Part shown: positions 23,382 through 30,196 of the stretch, piece after piece
Numbering within the stretch: the first letter of the stretch is position 1
Layout: each line of letters starts with the position of its first letter
NCBI RefSeq assembly: GCF_001889065.1
Contig: NZ_LWHB01000064.1
Span: 1 to 33,177, forward strand
Source: Suttonella ornithocola
Lineage (GTDB): Bacteria > Pseudomonadota > Gammaproteobacteria > Cardiobacteriales > Cardiobacteriaceae
Reading direction: 5' to 3'
DNA: 33,177 bases
Program-made: the position numbers and the translations under genes
The notes under the pieces: generated by a model
Seen by the model: the letters and a program-made list of their open reading frames with translations, nothing else
The model's database searches: none
Told to the model about the DNA's origin: nothing

Positions 23382-24122
23382 TTATTTGTTTTGTGGTAGA
23401 CGAGCTTCTTGGGTAAGCATTTCTATTCTTTGCTCCATTTGTTGATGGACAGTTTCTGTCATCTCTCGGATAGCTTGCTGTGTCACGCGTCCTTCAAAGA
23501 TAATCGGTTTTTGAAATTCTACAATGACCTCTCCATTATCTTTTTGATTTAAATCAAAGCGAGAGTAGTAATTATTGACACAAACAGGGACAATTGCCAC
23601 CCCAGCTTTGGCTGCCAATCGAAAGGCTCCCGTTTTAAATGGCAAAAGACCGCGAGCAAAGTTGCGCGTTCCCTCCGGAAAAATCCAAATAGAAAGCTGT
23701 TTTTCATGAATTTTACGCTCAATCACTTTAAGCGCTTTTGCAGATTTGCGGGCATTGCCACGAACGATAAATAAATTCCCACTTAACCAGTAGATTTGTC
23801 CAAATATTGGCATATAAAGAATGCTTTTTTTTCCTAAGGTTACGGTGCGCTTTGGAACTGCATAGCATACGGAAAAGATATCGATATTACTTTGATGATT
23901 AACAACGTAGATACATTTTTCAGGGAGATTTTCTGCGCCTCGAATAGTGATATCTAATCCTAAGATTTGCTTTCCAAAACTAGAATAAGCTTTAATCGCA
24001 ATCCATGCATTATTGGGATGTCGAGGGCGGATGAGGCAGATAATACTGAGCGGAATAAAGCTAATGAGAATAAAGAGACTGATTAGCGTTTTTCTAAAGA
24101 AACGGAGCATATTTTCAAGCAT
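23382..24122 (-). CDS. plsC: 1-acyl-sn-glycerol-3-phosphate acyltransferase (PlsC-type)
   Basis: Adds the second acyl chain to lysophosphatidate in phospholipid synthesis at the inner membrane. An N-terminal hydrophobic segment (about 11-31) anchors it. The catalytic HX4D motif is NHQSNID (His76, Asp81), the substrate-binding block is FPEGTR (148-153), and block III is RGNARKSAKAL; block IV is AIVPVCVN. At 246 aa it fits the family. An internal ATG at residue 5 is an equally possible start. It lies 59 bp after mvaD on the same strand. Only one acyltransferase is visible here, and related lyso-acyltransferases share these motifs, so plsC is the likeliest rather than the only reading. Confidence 0.88.
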   Translation of the reverse strand: MLENMLRFFRKTLISLFILISFIPLSIICLIRPRHPNNAWIAIKAYSSFGKQILGLDITIRGAENLPEKCIYVVNHQSNIDIFSVCYAVPKRTVTLGKKSILYMPIFGQIYWLSGNLFIVRGNARKSAKALKVIERKIHEKQLSIWIFPEGTRNFARGLLPFKTGAFRLAAKAGVAIVPVCVNNYYSRFDLNQKDNGEVIVEFQKPIIFEGRVTQQAIREMTETVHQQMEQRIEMLTQEARLPQNK

Positions 24123-24181
24123 TCGATAAATGATGTGTCATTCTATCTGTTTTTACGGTTAAGACAGAGTTTTTATAGTTT

Positions 24182-25168
24182 TTATGTTAGAAATGGATTA
24201 ACGATTTTGGCGTTGGGGTAGCAGTTAAGAATATCGGTTTCATCTTGTATTTGATAGAGGATTTTTATATTGGGACCTGCATCCATGGTGAAGTAATGGT
24301 TCAGTCCTTCTGCACGATTTTTCCAAATTTCTTGAATAGTCTCTTGTGTAGTTGGTTGGAAATAAGATAGTGCTGGGCGAGCTGCAAGCATAGTGGCATG
24401 CATGGCGAGTGCATTGCCTTCGGCGGTTTGTCCAAGCGTTTGAAAATTTTGGTTCTTGATGGCATTTTCAATGGTTTGTAGATCTTTTTCAGCGGTATTT
24501 ATCCAAGCGGGATAGAGTGGGCTAGTGTTAGCGGTATGGGTCATGCCATTGGTGCTGGTTGTTGATTTGGCGCGGGTATCAATTTCTATTAGCGCAATTC
24601 GTAAGGTTTGCCATTGACTATCTATTGGTATGCCAGCACTATCACTACCGTCTGTTTTATCACCTTTTTGCCATTTGACGAAACCATGCCAAAGTGAGCG
24701 CGAAGCACTACCGCTACCGATGCGCGCGAAGGTAGATAGGATAAATGGTGATAGATTGAGTTGCAAAAATTGGTTCAGAGCTAGGGTTAGTGCTGCATAG
24801 CCTGAGGCGCTAGAAGCCAATCCAGCAGCAGTTGGGATGGTGTTTTTAGTGGTGATAGCGATTGGAAAATTTTGTTGTTGTCTAAATAGATCAATAAAAG
24901 CAAATGTTTTTTGGAAAAAAGGGGTATTGGGCTGAATATTTTCTCCATTAAGCATTAGGCTATCTTTATCTGAAAGGGTAATTTGCGTATGCGTTCCCAA
25001 TGTCCCTAATGAGATGGATAGACTACCGTTAGCCGGTAAGTTGAGCTCAATATCGCGTTTACCCCAGTATTTTGATAACGCAATATTGGCAGGGGCGTAT
25101 GCACTTGCTGTTTCTAAGGGAGAGAGTTTTTTCGGGAGAAATGGCTGGATATAGTCTATTTTTTTCAT
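24182..25168 (-). CDS. mvaD: Diphosphomevalonate decarboxylase
   Basis: GHMP-kinase-fold enzyme that converts mevalonate diphosphate to isopentenyl diphosphate, the last step of the mevalonate pathway. Family signatures are the N-terminal APANIALSKYWGKRDIELNL, SLSISLGTLGTHTQI, the glycine/serine-rich ATP loop PTAAGLASSASGYAAL, and ARIGSGSASRSLWHGFVKW, with the C-terminal FTMDAGPNIKILY. At 328 aa it matches bacterial and eukaryotic decarboxylases. The start overlaps the yigZ stop (ATGA). Most gammaproteobacteria use the MEP pathway, so a mevalonate enzyme here is notable; the other mva genes are not in the window. Confidence 0.93.
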   Translation of the reverse strand: MKKIDYIQPFLPKKLSPLETASAYAPANIALSKYWGKRDIELNLPANGSLSISLGTLGTHTQITLSDKDSLMLNGENIQPNTPFFQKTFAFIDLFRQQQNFPIAITTKNTIPTAAGLASSASGYAALTLALNQFLQLNLSPFILSTFARIGSGSASRSLWHGFVKWQKGDKTDGSDSAGIPIDSQWQTLRIALIEIDTRAKSTTSTNGMTHTANTSPLYPAWINTAEKDLQTIENAIKNQNFQTLGQTAEGNALAMHATMLAARPALSYFQPTTQETIQEIWKNRAEGLNHYFTMDAGPNIKILYQIQDETDILNCYPNAKIVNPFLT

Positions 25169-25761
25169 TCGTCTTCCAAGTGAATATCTTGCTGAGCAAG
25201 GGCTGCAATGATTTCTGATTGTTTATCGCGTTCTATCTCTAGTTGATAACGACAATTCATCGCCATTTCTTGCGATAAGATAGTCATTTGATATTGCTCA
25301 ACAAACCGCATTAAACGATTAACTTGTGGATAGCTTAAGGTAACAGTTAAGGTAGTTTTAGGGACAATGGGACAAAATGTTGCTACTGACAAAGCAGATT
25401 GTGCTGCTGTTTTATACGCTCTAATGAGTCCAGAGGCCCCTAATAGGGTTCCGCCAAAGTATCTTACGACAATTAGCCCACAGTCAGAAACTTCAAAAGA
25501 TTGTAGTTGATTATAAATGGGTAAACCCGCTGTTCCGGAAGGTTCACCATCATCATTTGCGCGGTATTCTTCCCCAGTTTCTCCAAAGCGATAAGCATAG
25601 CAATGATGACGTGCTTTGGGGTGTTCTACTTGTAAGACTTCTAATCGCTTATTAAAGGTTTCTATGGTCTGGCAAGGAAAAGCATAAGCCAAGAATTTAC
25701 TGCCTTTTTCTTGATAGTCAGCAGTTGTTTCTTTTATCAGCGTTTGGGCATATTGCGTCAT
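25165..25761 (-). CDS. yigZ: YigZ/IMPACT family protein
   Basis: The family (UPF0029 plus a C-terminal DUF1949) has a ribosomal S5/EF-G-like fold and is linked to translation control in eukaryotes; the bacterial role is not settled. The core motif is clear: HPKARHHCYAYRFG, RANDDGEPSGTAGLPIYNQL and VRYFGGTLLGASGLIRAYKT. The C-terminal ferredoxin-like part starts about residue 130. Start MTQYAQTLIKETTADYQEKG at 25761 gives 198 aa, has GGACTTAAAG upstream and matches family N-termini; a GTG nine codons earlier lacks support. The stop overlaps mvaD by four bases, indicating translational coupling. Divergent from the MliC-like gene. Confidence 0.93.
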   Translation of the reverse strand: MTQYAQTLIKETTADYQEKGSKFLAYAFPCQTIETFNKRLEVLQVEHPKARHHCYAYRFGETGEEYRANDDGEPSGTAGLPIYNQLQSFEVSDCGLIVVRYFGGTLLGASGLIRAYKTAAQSALSVATFCPIVPKTTLTVTLSYPQVNRLMRFVEQYQMTILSQEMAMNCRYQLEIERDKQSEIIAALAQQDIHLEDE

Positions 25762-25845
25762 AACTTTAAGTCCATAGAGAATCTGCACGATAAAACTATT
25801 TTATGTTACATTAAGCGTTATTCATCTATGTTACAAGGAAAGACT

Positions 25846-26703
25846 ATGAAACGCTCTTATTTTTCTCTTTTAGTCGCTACTATTGTGGGCGTGGCGAGCG
25901 CGCAGCAAGTAACTTATCAAATTCCTTCAAATACTGGCGCACAGCAAGCAGTAGTCGGTCCTAATAATGTGGCTGTTCAGCCTAGACGTCTTAATGAGCT
26001 ACAAGTCATTCCAGAAGGAACTGCTGTAATGCCTCCTAAAGCAGCACAAGTAAGAAATAATATGCCAGTTAAGCGGATTTTATTAGATAACAATGGACAA
26101 GCCCGCTTGAGAGGAAGTGTAAGAGGGTTAGGAATGGATGTCTATCATTTCAGTGGAAATGCAGGGGATAGCATTCATATTATTAGCAACCGCTCTAAAG
26201 CAATGGTCTTTGCAATTTTCCGTCCTGATATTGGTATGCGCTTTGGTAATCAACAAGTTTTACCGCAAACAGGGGAGTATGAGCTGCGTATCGTAAATGA
26301 TAGAAAAAACGCTGCCTATAATAAAACGCCTCGTTATTATGATGTGCGCTTTAATTTAATTCGTGGTGGCAATACGCAATATGCACCAGCAGTATCAGCA
26401 CAACCCGCATCTACTTATGCTACGAATACTGCAACAACGGTTAATGTCCAATATCGTTGTGACCAAGGTAATTTAGCGGTTCAAGTTTTTCCTTTAGAGC
26501 AAATCATACTTTTGCATAAGGGACAGTCACTTGCATTGGCTTATCAGGAAAATAGCTCTAATGCGCTCCAAAGTATTTATAGTAATGGTATGCAAAGTTT
26601 GCAGGCGCGTCATCCAAATGGAAGAAATCAAAGTTATCCTGAAATCGTGCAAGTTATCAATGCCGGTAAGGTGGTTGCGACGAATTGTAGCGTCCTAAGA
26701 TAG
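25846..26703 (+). CDS. Secreted two-domain protein with a C-terminal MliC-like domain
   Basis: A Sec signal peptide (about 1-19, MKRSYFSLLVATIVGVASA) precedes an N-terminal beta-sandwich-like domain (about 75-175; LRGSVRGLGMDVYHFSGNAG, QTGEYELRIVND) similar in style to pre-peptidase C-terminal domains. After a linker rich in Ala/Thr/Ser, residues 200-285 look like MliC/PliC lysozyme inhibitors: VNVQYRCDQGNLAVQVF, then LHKGQSLALAYQENSSNA and a closing Cys281. The two Cys (205, 281) match the family's disulfide. MliC proteins normally carry the domain alone, often as a lipoprotein; no lipobox is seen. CAAGGAAAGACT precedes the ATG. The function as a lysozyme inhibitor is inferred from pattern, not shown. 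Confidence 0.7.
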   Translation: MKRSYFSLLVATIVGVASAQQVTYQIPSNTGAQQAVVGPNNVAVQPRRLNELQVIPEGTAVMPPKAAQVRNNMPVKRILLDNNGQARLRGSVRGLGMDVYHFSGNAGDSIHIISNRSKAMVFAIFRPDIGMRFGNQQVLPQTGEYELRIVNDRKNAAYNKTPRYYDVRFNLIRGGNTQYAPAVSAQPASTYATNTATTVNVQYRCDQGNLAVQVFPLEQIILLHKGQSLALAYQENSSNALQSIYSNGMQSLQARHPNGRNQSYPEIVQVINAGKVVATNCSVLR

Positions 26704-26776
26704 AGTGTTTTCTATCAAGAATTGATAAAAATTATTTTTATAAATAAATAAGTAGTAAGTTAATGGTATAAATCGC

Positions 26777-26804
26777 TTGCGAAAAAAATCAGACTCGCTA
26801 TAAT
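26777..26804 (+). promoter_or_regulatory. Promoter of tRNA-Val
   Basis: TTGCGA (26777-26782), a 16-bp spacer and a perfect TATAAT (26799-26804), followed by the GC-rich discriminator TCGCGCC typical of stable-RNA promoters. The tRNA begins 12 bp further on. Confidence 0.78.
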
Positions 26805-26816
26805 TCGCGCCTCAAT

Positions 26817-26893
26817 AGGCATATAGCTCAGTTGGTTAGAGTACCACCTTGACATGGTGGGGGTCGTTGGTTCGAGTCCAATTATGCCTACCA
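26817..26893 (+). tRNA. tRNA-Val (GAC)
   Basis: A 77-nt cloverleaf: acceptor AGGCATA/TATGCCT, D arm GCTCAGTTGGTTAGAGT, anticodon arm CCACC-TTGACAT-GGTGG (anticodon GAC, read as valine), variable GGGTC, T arm GTTGG-TTCGAGT-CCAAT, discriminator A and encoded CCA. Confidence 0.97.
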
Positions 26894-26904
26894 ATCGAAT
26901 TCAT

Positions 26905-26946
26905 AAAGCCCCTGAAAATAAGTATTTTTAGGGGCTTTTCTTTTTT
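26905..26946 (+). terminator. Terminator of tRNA-Val
   Basis: AAAGCCCCTGAAAATA pairs with TATTTTTAGGGGCTTTT around an AG loop, followed by CTTTTTT. It begins 12 bp past the CCA end. Confidence 0.88.
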
Positions 26947-27061
26947 GTGTTGGTTGGGAAATATATGAGCCCCCCATTATTCCGAATGAAAAATTCAAGA
27001 AAGAAGTGCGGTAATTACACCAATATTGCACCAAGAATTGTTTTTGTAAACTGCTGAAGAA

Positions 27062-27160
27062 ACTATAGTGCGATCAGCTAAAAAACAAAACATCCTATAG
27101 CCCTTATCTAGCCATTCTGGCGGTAGATAACGTTCTGTTTTTTAGCTGATTTGACTATAT
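27062..27160. mobile_element. Family D fold-back element (99 bp) with IS630-like ends
   Basis: Left arm ACTATAGTGCGATCAGCTAA continues AAAACAAAAC; the right arm, read inward, is TATATAGTCAAATCAGCTAA continuing AAAACAGAAC. A second inner pair, TATCTA/TAGATA around GCC-attct-GGC, makes the whole element one long hairpin. The tip TATAGTCAAATCA equals the inferred end of the IS630-type element at 285. No coding capacity. Confidence 0.75.
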
Positions 27161-27267
27161 ATAGCTGGATGAATTTAGCTTGCATAATACAAGCTGGCGA
27201 AACAGAGCACATCAGTACAGCACAAGACAAACCAACACTGTATGCGAGTTAAAGAGATTTAGCTATA
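27160..27267. mobile_element. Family C miniature element, copy 1 (108 bp)
   Basis: Begins TATAGCTGGATGAATTTAGC and ends, read inward, TATAGCTAAATCTCTTTAAC. It abuts the family D element with a shared TATATA junction. It aligns along its length with the inverted copy at 29030-29140. Confidence 0.75.
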
Positions 27268-27378
27268 TCGCTTTATTGTTTTATCCTTAAGCAGACTAAC
27301 GCTTGCTAATAGGGACTGTTTTTATCAATTAGTATTGCTAGCTTAGCCTGCTTTCGAACGATTATTTGATGGAATGGT
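27268..27378. other. Gap downstream of the PII gene with one imperfect hairpin
   Basis: GCAGACTAACGCTTGCTAAT (from 27291) pairs imperfectly with the stretch ending GCTAGCTTAGCCTGC (27351), with small gaps. In the direction of the PII gene it is followed by TTAAGG, not a T-run, so it is not a standard terminator. The stretch 26947-27061, on the other side of the elements, shows nothing recognisable. Confidence 0.35.
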
Positions 27379-27717
27379 TTATAAAGCTTCGTCGTCCAAT
27401 TCTCCTGTCCGAATCCGGATAACTTGACTCAGTGGAGAAACGAAGATTTTTCCATCTCCGATTTTGCCTGAGCTGGTCGTTTGTTGAATGGTTTTCACCA
27501 CTTCATCACACTGCTCATCAGTAACAGCAATTTCTAGTTTTAATTTTGGAAGAAAATCTACAACGTACTCTGCCCCTCGATACAACTCGGTATGACCTTT
27601 TTGTCTACCGAATCCTTTTACTTCGGTCACTGTAATACCATTTACGCCGATTTCTGATAGTCCTTCTCTAACATCATCAAGCTTAAAGGGTTTAATAATT
27701 GCAGTAATCATATACAT
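27379..27717 (-). CDS. PII nitrogen regulatory protein (GlnB/GlnK)
   Basis: Trimeric signalling protein that senses 2-oxoglutarate, ATP/ADP and (through uridylylation) glutamine. The 112-aa sequence has the full PII pattern: IIKPFKLDDVREGL, TVTEVKGFGRQKGHTELYRG with the uridylylated Tyr51 in the T-loop, and the B/C-loop SGKIGDGKIFVSPL with VIRIRTGE. The end ELDDEAL is a little closer to GlnK than GlnB, but the two cannot be separated by sequence here. Starts MYM; a start two codons later is possible. It lies 9 bp after pyrB on the same strand, with neither amtB nor nadE beside it, which is an unusual place for a PII gene. Confidence 0.93.
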   Translation of the reverse strand: MYMITAIIKPFKLDDVREGLSEIGVNGITVTEVKGFGRQKGHTELYRGAEYVVDFLPKLKLEIAVTDEQCDEVVKTIQQTTSSGKIGDGKIFVSPLSQVIRIRTGELDDEAL

Positions 27718-27726
27718 ATTCGTTTC

Positions 27727-28773
27727 CTAGGAAAAAGTGTAAAAGGGTGCATCGTTATCAGATAGACAATGGGGGCGATATCCTAAGCGATGATGATAAT
27801 GGCTTTCAAGTTCATCGGCAACGCCTAATACCGCAGCAAATAACGCCATTCTCATAGTAACACCATTATCAGTTTGGCGGAAAATAGCCAATTGTGGAAG
27901 TTTATCTAAATCAGTTGAAAGGTCATAAGCACCTTCTCGTGAATCTCGCGGAAGAGGGTGCATGATAATAACTTCTGGATTGGCATAGTTTTCTATGGCT
28001 CTAGCATTGATGCGATATTGCTCTCCGTATCCCTCTAATTGTTCACCATTCTCAATTCGTTCACGCTGAATACGAGTTGCATAAATAACATCACTATTAG
28101 GTAGTCCATCTGCAATGTGATTGCATTCTTGAACTTTGTGTCCTTTTTCTTTGAGGTGTTCAATCAGCGAATGAGGAATACGCAAATTATCTGGTGCAAC
28201 AAATTTAAAGGTAATATTGTTAAATAGAGAAAGTAATTTGCATAGTGAATGAATGGTGCGCCCATGCTTGAGATCACCACACATAGCAATGGTCATTCCG
28301 TCAATGGTTTTGCCTAATCGAGAGAACTCCGCACTAATGGTATAGTAATCTAAGAGTGCTTGAGAAGGATGTTCACCAGTGCCGTCCCCTGCGTTAATTA
28401 CAGGAGTATTGATAGGAGCTGCAAATTGAGCAACAGAGCCTTGATCAGGATGACGCATGACAATGGTATCTGCATAGCCAGCAATAACGCGAGCGGTATC
28501 TTCTAAAGATTCACCTTTTGAAATGGATGAAAAGGTAAATCCAGTTGTATCAACAATGTTTCCCCCTAGTCGCGCAAAGGCGGTATGAAAACTCATTCTT
28601 GTTCGTGTACTCGCTTCAAAAAATAGATTGGCTAGCATTGCACCATTTAAAACATCACAACGATATTTTCTACGAGCAACAGGCTCTAAGCGTTGAGCAA
28701 TAGTTAATAATTGCTCTAAATCTTCTCGGGTGAATGGATCAATGCTCAAAATATGACGACCAGTGAGAGACAT
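27727..28773 (-). CDS. pyrB: Aspartate carbamoyltransferase catalytic chain PyrB
   Basis: Makes N-carbamoyl-aspartate in pyrimidine synthesis. The carbamoyl-phosphate motif FFEASTRTRMSF (51-62) is present, with GDGTGEHPSQALLDYYT, CGDLKHGRTIHSL, ATRIQRERI and MHPLPRDSREGAYDL. The protein has 348 aa, about 37 more than E. coli PyrB, including a C-terminal extension after AVLGVADELESHYHHRLGYR. No pyrI regulatory chain or dihydroorotase-like pyrC' follows; the next gene is PII. AAAGGAGTAATC precedes the ATG. Ornithine carbamoyltransferase was considered; the aspartate-loop features and HPLPR context favour PyrB. Confidence 0.93.
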   Translation of the reverse strand: MSLTGRHILSIDPFTREDLEQLLTIAQRLEPVARRKYRCDVLNGAMLANLFFEASTRTRMSFHTAFARLGGNIVDTTGFTFSSISKGESLEDTARVIAGYADTIVMRHPDQGSVAQFAAPINTPVINAGDGTGEHPSQALLDYYTISAEFSRLGKTIDGMTIAMCGDLKHGRTIHSLCKLLSLFNNITFKFVAPDNLRIPHSLIEHLKEKGHKVQECNHIADGLPNSDVIYATRIQRERIENGEQLEGYGEQYRINARAIENYANPEVIIMHPLPRDSREGAYDLSTDLDKLPQLAIFRQTDNGVTMRMALFAAVLGVADELESHYHHRLGYRPHCLSDNDAPFYTFS

Positions 28774-28803
28774 ATAGATTACTCCTTTGATAGCGAGGGA
28801 ATT

Positions 28804-28826
28804 ATTATAATGCGTGCTAGCGTACG
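28804..28826 (-). promoter_or_regulatory. Putative promoter of pyrB
   Basis: On the minus strand TATAAT (28809-28804) lies about 30 bp upstream of the pyrB start, with a poor -35 candidate (GCTTCA-type, at about 17 bp). No leader peptide with a T-rich attenuator, as in enterobacterial pyrBI, is seen in this short leader. Confidence 0.45.
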
Positions 28827-28909
28827 TGAAGCTATTATTTTCTATAAAATTACATTAGTATTCGATTATTTACGATAAAAAACATGATAATTAAATTCAC
28901 TAGAAATAT

Positions 28910-29028
28910 AAAAAACATAAAATAGAGAAATTTCAATTTTTCAAATTTTGAAAATATATTAAAATCATGGTGTTAATTTTTCTACTAGTAGCAAAAATTA
29001 GGGTAAAACGGAATTTTGCAAAGGTCTC
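28910..29028. mobile_element. Family A miniature element, copy 3 (left end lost)
   Basis: Matches the other copies from ACATAAAATAGAGAAATTTC to the intact right terminus TTTTGCAAAGGTCTC, in the same orientation as copy 2. The first 12 or so bases, which should read GAGACCTTTGC, are replaced by unrelated sequence. It includes the internal CTACTAGTAG palindrome. Confidence 0.82.
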
Positions 29029-29029
29029 A

Positions 29030-29140
29030 TATAGCTAAATGTCTTTAACTCGCATACAGAGCGTTAGTTCGTTTTGCCGTACTGAGGTTAGCTGTTTGTG
29101 GTTCGTCAGTTTGTATGCAAGCTAAACCCATTCAGCTATA
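29030..29140. mobile_element. Family C miniature element, copy 2 (111 bp, inverted)
   Basis: Begins TATAGCTAAATGTCTTTAAC and ends, read inward, TATAGCTGAATGGGTTTAGC; the 27-bp arms agree at 22 positions. It starts 1 bp beyond family A copy 3. The reverse complement aligns with the copy at 27160-27267. Confidence 0.78.
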
Positions 29141-29168
29141 GCAAGATGTAATCAAAATAAAAAATACA

Positions 29169-30179
29169 TTATTTTTTCTGGCGTATGCATTTTTTGGGAC
29201 CACTGTTATCTTTAAATGATGAGTTAAGGATATTGTCTAATAGTTCGGGCAGTAATGTTGTTTCGTAGCGAAGAATTACGACTTTTGATTTTAGTTCAGT
29301 TGGCCAAGACGTAATTTTTACAGCGTCTTTCATTGTCATGACGATGCTACCATTAACCGCAAATTGAGCAACAGTTGAGGGAAGAGGGGCGTGGTCTGGA
29401 AAGCTTTGATAAGCCGTTGGCGTATATCCAAGTCTTGTTAGGGTTTGAAAGAAACGTTCTGGACGTGCAATAGCTGTTAAGGCATAAAAAGGGGGTTCTA
29501 GTTCCACTGTCTTTCCTTCTAGATTTACAAAACCAGAAGTTTTCATCGTTAAGGTATATTGAGGAACTTTTGTAGGAAGATATTGTGTTGGATTTCCAGT
29601 AAAAATGATAGCATCTGCGGTATTAAGTCTTTTTATGGACTCTCTTAATGGTCCAGCAGGTAAGAGCAATTCGTTACCAAAAACTAAATCAGGTGCAATA
29701 ACAATCCATTCTTTTAATCTAGGTAAGCGATAATGTTGTAGTCCATCATCGCTAATTATCCATTGAATATCTGGATGGTGTTTTTTTACTAACCGTAAAG
29801 CGGCTAATCGGTTACGCCCGACTGCTACAGGTACGCCTGTTTCTTGAAAGATAAGTAGAGGTTCATCCCCAACGATGTCAGCGGAGCTTTCAGTGGTTAA
29901 TAATTGTTCTGATATTAGCTTTCCGCCATAACCTCGACTGATTATTCCTACTTTTATTTGGTGATTGGTCATTGCTTTAGCTAAAGCAATGACCACAGGC
30001 GTTTTACCATTACCACCAACCGTTAAATTGCCGACTATAATGACGGATATACCATCAATTGTTCCAATTTTTCTATGGCGATATCTTATTTTGGTAATGA
30101 AAAAATATAGCCATGAAAGCGGTAAAAGTAAATAAGAAAGCAGGGTGCGTTTACGCCAAAATTTCGGGATATCAGACAT
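29169..30179 (-). CDS. lpxK: Tetraacyldisaccharide 4'-kinase LpxK
   Basis: Phosphorylates the 4' position of the lipid A disaccharide at the inner membrane, using ATP. An N-terminal hydrophobic segment (about 13-29) anchors it, followed by the Walker A motif GNLTVGGNGKTP (50-61) and GIISRGYGGK. The catalytic-region landmarks WIISDDGLQHYRLPR and GDEPLL, as well as FPDHAPL near residue 260, are all present. At 336 aa it is typical. In many bacteria lpxK follows msbA; here it follows a flavoprotein gene with a 17-bp gap and may share its transcript. The C-terminus is basic (GPKKCIRQKK). Confidence 0.95.
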   Translation of the reverse strand: MSDIPKFWRKRTLLSYLLLPLSWLYFFITKIRYRHRKIGTIDGISVIIVGNLTVGGNGKTPVVIALAKAMTNHQIKVGIISRGYGGKLISEQLLTTESSADIVGDEPLLIFQETGVPVAVGRNRLAALRLVKKHHPDIQWIISDDGLQHYRLPRLKEWIVIAPDLVFGNELLLPAGPLRESIKRLNTADAIIFTGNPTQYLPTKVPQYTLTMKTSGFVNLEGKTVELEPPFYALTAIARPERFFQTLTRLGYTPTAYQSFPDHAPLPSTVAQFAVNGSIVMTMKDAVKITSWPTELKSKVVILRYETTLLPELLDNILNSSFKDNSGPKKCIRQKK

Positions 30180-30196
30180 TGATTAAGAGAATATGT

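Noticed and set aside
27291..27351. Intrinsic terminator of the PII gene
   Set aside because: The hairpin is imperfect and no T-run follows in the direction of transcription.
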